This document shows, piece after piece, positions 48,727 to 55,000 of a DNA stretch of 55,000 bases (the stretch's first letter is position 1; each line of letters begins with the position of its first letter). Source of the stretch: Bigelowiella natans CCMP2755 (taxonomy: Eukaryota; Cercozoa; Chlorarachniophyceae). The stretch spans positions 40,001 to 95,000 of the forward strand of contig ADNK01003366.1 of NCBI GenBank assembly GCA_000320545.1, read 5' to 3'. Position numbers and translations under genes: made by a program. The notes beneath the pieces are model-generated. The model ran no database searches, was not told the DNA's origin, and saw only the letters and a list, made by a program, of their open reading frames with translations.

Positions 48727-49419
48727 TAGCACTTGAGTCACATCTATCTATTGCCATAATAATATCAACAATATTATAATTTTCATTTATTACTCTTATC
48801 ATCATTATCAAATCATCATCGTCGTCATCATCATCATCATTTGTCCTTTGAGTTGGCTTATAGAAATCATTTATTTATGAACATAAATAACGATATGAAT
48901 GGTGCTCTATGTATGGTGGAAACATTATTTGTTACTACAGAACCAAAAAAACCGAAGAAGATGAGAAGATAAGAAGATACTTGTTCTTTTCTAATTTCGA
49001 ATAATTATATATTATATGAAGATGCTATGTTCGATTAATTACCACTTCTTTCTCCTCTTCCTTCTCTGCTGCTGATTCTGCTACCGAATAATCGCCTTTT
49101 CTTCGAGGAGGAGGAGGAGGAAAAAAGGAGCTCTAAACTTATTCCCAGGAAGAGTATTGACATTGTTACTTCTCTCATCGGTTGTTCCTTAGATTCCTTG
49201 AAATAAGATAACAATAATTAATGTTAGTGATATGAATAAATACAAACAAAAACGATCTGTATTTATGCCGAATCATGTCAATTGGGTGCGATCTTTCTTG
49301 TCGTTATTATTTGCATATAAATTGAACAGAAGTAGTGCATATACATCACCACCATATCATTATTTCCTGCTCAAAAGATTGTAGTAGTAGTAGTAGTAGT
49401 AGTAGTGAAGAAGAAGAAG

Positions 49420-49450
<31 letters not shown>

Positions 49451-49923
49451 GGAAGCAGCACTAGTAGTAGTAGTAGTAGACGAGAGGACATTCTTCTGTG
49501 CACTTACTTGTATCAACGTCGTCATCATCGTCCTGTCACCTCTCTTTCCTTCTCTTACATCCTTTTCTTCTACTTTTTGCTGTTTAATTGGTTTGTTTAT
49601 ACAGTATATAATAAAGTACAGAATTGACAACACGATAAACAACAAATACAACAACAATAGCGACAACAAAAAACTAATTATGAAGGAGGAATGATACATG
49701 AACGAGAAAGAAAAATGGTTCTAAAAATGTGTATTATATTTATTGCAGGGTGACGTAGTAGTAGTAGTAGTAGTAGTAGTAGTAATAGTAATAGTAGTAG
49801 TAGTAGTAGTAGTAGTAATAGTAGTAGTAGTACAACATGAGCGGCATTCAAAGTAACACACTACTACTACTACTACTACTATTACTTCTACATAATAAGT
49901 GCAGTTTTATTGCTTGAAGATAG

Positions 49924-49958
<35 letters not shown>

Positions 49959-51745
49959 ACATACACATTCACACACTCATACATACACACACACATACAT
50001 ACATACATGCATATTGCTATGGAAGAAACCTGATGGTTGTTGCTACTACTACTACTACTACTATTCTGTTGAGGAGTAGACGTAGATAGGTTCAGCTGAT
50101 CATTTTGCTTCGAAATAATTTCTTGTTGGACTTCTAGTTTTTCCAGAAGTGTTTCTTGCATCTTGAGCTTAAAAACAAGTAGACCAATAATAGTAGCAGC
50201 AGCAGTAGTAGTAGTAGTAGCAGCAGTAGTAGGAAACACATGCAGAGGTAGCAAAGGGAAAGTAATAAGAAGCACTAAAAAAAAATTGTGTGTGTGTTTG
50301 TGTTTGTGTGTGTGAAATTCATGCAACATCGTCCTCGTCATCCTTTACCACCACTACTACTACTACTACAACTACTACGACGTTTTCTTGCTACTGCACT
50401 TTTGGCATGTGCAGTGATGTTGAACTGTGATCCATGGTTGTTGTTCTCTCCTTTACTACTTTATTGTTGTTGTTGTTGTTGTTACTATTAGTAGTACTAG
50501 TGGCAGTTAAACTCACAAGTCTTTGAATCTGCTGCTCCATGATCTCCTTGCTGGAACTTCTGCTTCTCCCAGATGATGATGTTGTTGTGATGGTAGTGTT
50601 GCTATTCACAAGTCTTTGAATTTGCTGTTCCAACATTTCATCCCTTTTGTTCACCAGTCTTTGGATTTGCTGGTCCAACATTTCCTTCTCTTTCCTCCTT
50701 TCACTTCTTCTTCTTCTTCTTGCTCTTGTTTCTCCATTCGCAGCAACAATCTCGACATCATCATCACCATCATCCAGACTCGAAGATAGAGCTATTCCCT
50801 TGAGTTGATTGTTGTGTTTTTCTTGTTTAGAATTCTCCTCACAACCCTCGCTGATTTGAGAAAGTAGGCGGAGGTTTCGTTGATTCCCATGCTTGTGATC
50901 TCCTCTCATTGAAGACGACAGAGTCGGTGATGATGACAATGGTATGTGAACTTCGTCGCTGCTATCAAGTTGATGATGTTGTTGTTCATGCTCCTCCTGC
51001 TGCTGCATTGATATCCTCTGCTGAGCTTGAGCTTGTGCGTGGAATCGCTTTCGAAATGCCTTATTGTTGTCATTTAAGATGATGATGATGATGATGATAA
51101 TGATTGATGATAATGATTGATGAGGATGGTGACAATGACGACGGTAAATGGCAAACAAGAAAGAAACAAAAGTGCACACTATGGGAATACTAGTACTTGA
51201 GCAGGTGAGGTAATGATCTTGACCACGGATTAAATTAAGGAGGTTGGTTAGGTTAGGTTAGGTTAGTTTAGTTTAGCTTAGGGGGATTAATTAAACAAAG
51301 CAAAGTAAAGCAAAGTATTTAGCTTAGGGGGATTAATTAAACAAAGCAAAGTAAAGCAAAGTAGCAATATTCTACTTCCCCCCCTCACTAATACTACTCC
51401 ACACATTATGAATTCTTCTTACTACCTGAGGGTTGATGGCAGGAGGAGACGATGGAGACGAGTTAAGAGCTGTTGGTAGTTCTTTTTGTTCTTCTTCTTC
51501 TTGTTGTATTCGATGTAATGATGAAACTGATTCTGTCGATGGTGATTTTAATAGAGAACCAGCAGCCTTCTGGTTGTAGTAGCTACTCGATGATAATGAC
51601 ACAACATTCTCCGCAAGTGTTGATTCAGTCTGAAGAAGAGAGTTGGAACTAGTTTAGGCTACTATCACAAATTATTATTACTAATTTGTAGTAGTATACT
51701 AATAAAAGAATAATGAAGTAGCACAGATCACTACAACTACTTCTG

Positions 51746-51778
<33 letters not shown>

Positions 51779-53023
51779 TTACTACTATTTGCTTTGGGTT
51801 AGTAATCTAATTGTCCTACTACTACCACCTCGTTGAAGTTTTTGTGCAATAGAACCGAAGCGCTGTTATGAAGAGAAAATAGTACAAGTGATTAATTTAT
51901 GAATCAATACACCTATACAGTCATCTTCTGCTGGTACTGCTGGTACTGCTGATGCTGCTATGGGGAGGCATATGCATAATGATAGACTCTAACGACGTAC
52001 GTACTATGTTTATGTCAACATTAATAATAAATAAATATATAGCATTGGGGAGGAGAGAGGGAGGGGTTATTTGGATTCTTATTTTGGCAGCATGCATGCA
52101 TAAATAAATACCGTGGACTTGTCATCGGCGTGATATTTGTACCTCTTGGAAGAAATGACCTATAAGAAGGAGGAGAATATAGAGTGAAAGGCTAAGAGGA
52201 AAGTTATGAGATGTGAAAGAGATCATTGCACACTCAAGTAGGTTACTCATAAATACAAAGAAGAGAAGAGCAAGAATTCATCAGTAAAGTAGTAGTAGTA
52301 GTAGTAGTAGTAGTAGCAATAGCATCAGTATGAGAAGTATCATTAGTAGTAGTAGTAGTATCATCACCATCAGAGCAAGGGAATCTCACAACAAAAACAA
52401 CCGTATATTGTTGTTTTTGTTTTGTTTTTTTCCTTTGAGAAATATTGGTATTAGTAGCAGTAGTAATACCTTTTGTGTGTGTGCATTATTCTAGACGATT
52501 GAGCAGTACTAGCTGTTGTTGACGACGTCAATCTATTGACTAGCGGTATTCCACCACCACTACCACCACCAATTGGAGTTGGAGTCTGTAATATTTATTA
52601 ATAATTTACATATCATCATCATCATCATCATCATCATTTTCAACTAGTAGCGTATTGATTGATGGGGATGTGGATGAGGATGATGATGTTACATGGTGCC
52701 TTTATTCGTCAGAATTAAAATGTGAATGAAATTGACAAAGAAAGACTATTTTCGTCAGAATTTGTTTAAATAACAGTGTTCTAGTGTATATTATGATGAT
52801 GGTTGATACTACATCTAATCGACTTCTTCTATTTTCCCTTCGTAATATAGCTTTACAACATTGAATGCTATCTACCTACCGGATGAGCGCCAAATTCAAG
52901 TTTACCTTGAGTTATTGTTTTTCCTAAGAAAAGTATGAGAAACAATAATTGTTGTGTCTGTCTTTTTAAATTAACAAGCTTTTCAGCCAAGTGTTGAGTG
53001 GTTCAATCATCATCACAATCACC

Positions 53024-53055
<32 letters not shown>

Positions 53056-54736
53056 CACCATCATACTATTTAAATATCTATATTTTACGACGTCGTTTAC
53101 GAATTATTACCGTCTTTACTGTAAGCAGCAGGTTGGAATCTAGGGTCATCATGGTAATGGTTGATATTCTCTTCCTTTATTCCTGGTGACAGTAGTGGAG
53201 AACCTGCTGCTGCTGTTGAAGAATGAACAATTCCCCTTGGATTTTGTTTGGATTGTGTATTCGGCGAAATCCTGGATGGAAGAGGAGGAGGAGGAGGGCT
53301 TGGACTTGAAGTGCTATAAGTATAATAGGTGTCCTCGTTGTTGTTCGCTAGTGCGACATTATCACCATCATCATCATTTTGACGACGATCATCAATGGGA
53401 TGACAACGAGATGGCAATAATGGTGGTGAACCAGATGAAGTAGTAGCAGTATTTTGGAGTTGGTTGTGCATATTCTTCTTCATGCTATTGTTGCTGCTGC
53501 CATTATCTCCTACTCCTCCTCCTCCTCCTGTATTGCTGACATCTGGGGTCTTATCATAATCATGGGACATTATTATTACATGAATAATTATATAATTTTA
53601 TTGTTATTACTACATGGATAAAAATGCACAACTTCAGCAGCAGTAAGTAGAAGTACAAGTTAATTCGAACACACACTCCCAATGAATAATACTGCATATC
53701 AACAGAAATAATTTGGCTGATTAGATTCTCTCTCTTGTATATTGTTCTTCTTCATCATCATCATCATCATCATCATCATAGTCATGTGTTAAGAGTACTC
53801 ACTAATGGCTTAAACTGTATTTTTGATAAAGCTGCTGCTGCCTTTGCCGTTGTTGTTCCTGAGAGTCCAATGCTATGAGGACTGGCAGTCATCCCAACTG
53901 ATGAACTACTTTCATCGCCTAATCGTTATATTATTCACGAAGGAGGAGAAGGAGAAGGAGGAGGAAGAGGAGGAGGAAAAGGGGAGGGTGTGTGTGGAAT
54001 AAACGAATTACACAATGGCAATGCGTCAAGAAGTTGACATTATCAAATTCGAAAAAGCATCAGCGACAACAACAATTGAGTTCCATCTCCTGCTCCTTCT
54101 CCTCCTCCTCATTCTCAATTATAATATAACTACTACTGCTGCTGCTTCTTCTACTAAAAATGTTGTTGTACAATATAAGGTGTCCATTCCTAAGTCTGGT
54201 CGTTATTGTAGTAGTAGCAGTCGTAGTATCTAGTAATTGTTTACAGCAGCTAGTTACTTACATACTACTACCTCTATCAGGACTTCTTATCATCGTATTT
54301 GAACGATAATATTCGTTTGGACTCCCAACTACAGATGCGTCACTCTCCTAATAATTTGTCAATAATGATAATTCTTCATCTCCTCATCCATGTTGATAGT
54401 ATCACTACTACTACTACTACTACTACTACTGTATGATGAGAATGATTACCGGCCTAGGTGAATGAGGCATAGGAGGACTCCCTAAGATGCCGAAGATAAT
54501 GGTAAATCATAAAGATGATAAACATCATGACTAATGGAATACTTTACAAGGTTGATTCATTACTCAACATATAGGTAGTGCTTAGATTAAATGACTGATA
54601 GACGAAAGACTGCAAGGTATCATCTTTTATTTATAACACCACCTGCTACTGAATGCTGCTGATGATGATTAAACGAGGGGGAGAAAGATCTACGTGGAGA
54701 GTGAAATCCAAGTAGACCTGATGACCCAGATTTATT
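45701..54736 (-). CDS. Large Ser/Pro/Gln/Asn-rich coiled-coil protein, at least 21 exons
   Basis: Not recognised. Phase-consistent exons in order: 54736-54643, 54481-54450, 54347-54272, 53918-53803, 53549-53111, 52923-52880, 52585-52470, 52159-52112, 51862-51829, 51629-51426, 51059-50400, 50167-50030, 49532-49508, 48546-48451, 48056-47984, 47828-47740, 47207-46841, 46678-46571, 46530-46171, 45980-45926 and 45778-45701 (TAA). They give about 1,083 residues; the start is probably upstream, past the edge. The N-terminal third is SP-rich (SPPMPHSPRP, SPNEYYRS), as in phosphoregulated scaffolds. The middle is a predicted coiled coil with three EM(L)xQQIQRLV repeats and KLEVQQEIISKQNDQL. A compact segment follows (DICLSVSKLTGIAVSHIRMS; GKVNILFPSNRHAEAF; LRVYLDRCRFHGIIESIHLR), possibly one folded domain. 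The tail has NRKEIRNEYMAYMK and GLWVVGILTNGSRACNGEVR. Confidence 0.75.
45848..45882. repeat. (AT)n microsatellite
   Basis: About 17 AT units in the last intron of the coiled-coil gene. Confidence 0.95.
49381..49449. repeat. (TAG)n followed by (AAG)n
   Basis: About nine TAG units, a short joint and about 12 GAA units, intronic in the coiled-coil gene. Confidence 0.95.
49755..49832. repeat. Long interrupted (GTA)n tract
   Basis: About 25 units with AATAGT interruptions, followed within 30 bases by (CTA)n at about 49861-49880. The two runs are complementary and could form a long intronic hairpin. Confidence 0.95.
51244..51362. repeat. (GGTTA)n stretch and duplicated 45-base unit
   Basis: About four GGTTA units (51244-51265) are followed by two direct copies of TTAGCTTAGGGGGATTAATT + AAACAAAGCAAAGTAAAGCA + AAGTA. 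It is intronic in the coiled-coil gene. Confidence 0.9.
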
Positions 54737-54827
54737 CTGGCAATATGAAAGTCATTATCATCATCAGCATCGCCTTTACCATTATTATCATTTATTGTTA
54801 TTGTTGTGCTACTCAAGGTGTTGTATA

Positions 54828-54858
<31 letters not shown>

Positions 54859-55000
54859 TAACCATTACTACTCAATGTGATTATGATGATGATAATGGTG
54901 ATGACTTTGGTTAATTAGAGTAACTAAATTATGTTCCAGAAATGTACTCATAATAGACATATTAGTTAGAAGCAAGATCTGCAGTAGTTTGACGTCAGGT

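Noticed and set aside
51244-51265. Telomere-like (TTAGG)n
   Set aside because: There are only about four units, they are intronic, and they sit next to other local duplications; chance or slippage is enough to explain them.

Overview
This is nuclear DNA from a eukaryote, most likely a unicellular protist. The genes are cut by many GT-AG introns, exons are often only 20-100 bases long, and introns are packed with tri- and dinucleotide microsatellites. I found no operons, rRNA or tRNA. The terminal stops I could place are TAA (seven) and TAG (two), and no in-frame TGA turned up in a placed exon, so the standard code fits. An ISE2-like DExH helicase with an N-terminal hydrophobic segment would suit an alga with a complex plastid, but I cannot name a lineage. 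All exon models were made by eye: I joined exons only where splice sites, codon phase and protein context agreed.

Layout: (1) 1-2396 +, 3' part of an unrecognised gene. (2) 3467-7388 -, a 256-residue membrane protein made of two copies of a four-helix module. (3) 8787-9952 +, a small unrecognised protein starting MGNS. (4) 11634-12613 -, a P-loop kinase-like gene with a decayed ubiquitin just upstream. (5) 13742-25915 +, a Ski2/ISE2-like RNA helicase in about 34 exons. (6) 27093-34624 +, a MUT-7/EXD-like 3'-5' exonuclease. (7) 35989-42954 -, a MATE transporter. (8) 43869-44639 +, proteasome assembly chaperone 3 (PSMG3-like). (9) 45701-54736 -, a large Ser/Pro/Gln/Asn-rich coiled-coil protein that probably starts beyond the right edge.

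Two kinds of non-coding DNA alternate. Introns and the three divergent upstream regions (7389-8786, 12614-13741, 42955-43868) are simple-sequence DNA. Every gap at a gene 3' end (2397-3466, 9953-11633, 25916-27092, 34625-35988, 44640-45700) instead holds a higher-complexity island rich in TGCA, GCATGC, CTAG and CpG, with few microsatellites. This partition is the most unusual feature of the window. The RNA helicase and the exonuclease lie side by side in the same direction, and both may act in RNA turnover. The other neighbours show no functional link.
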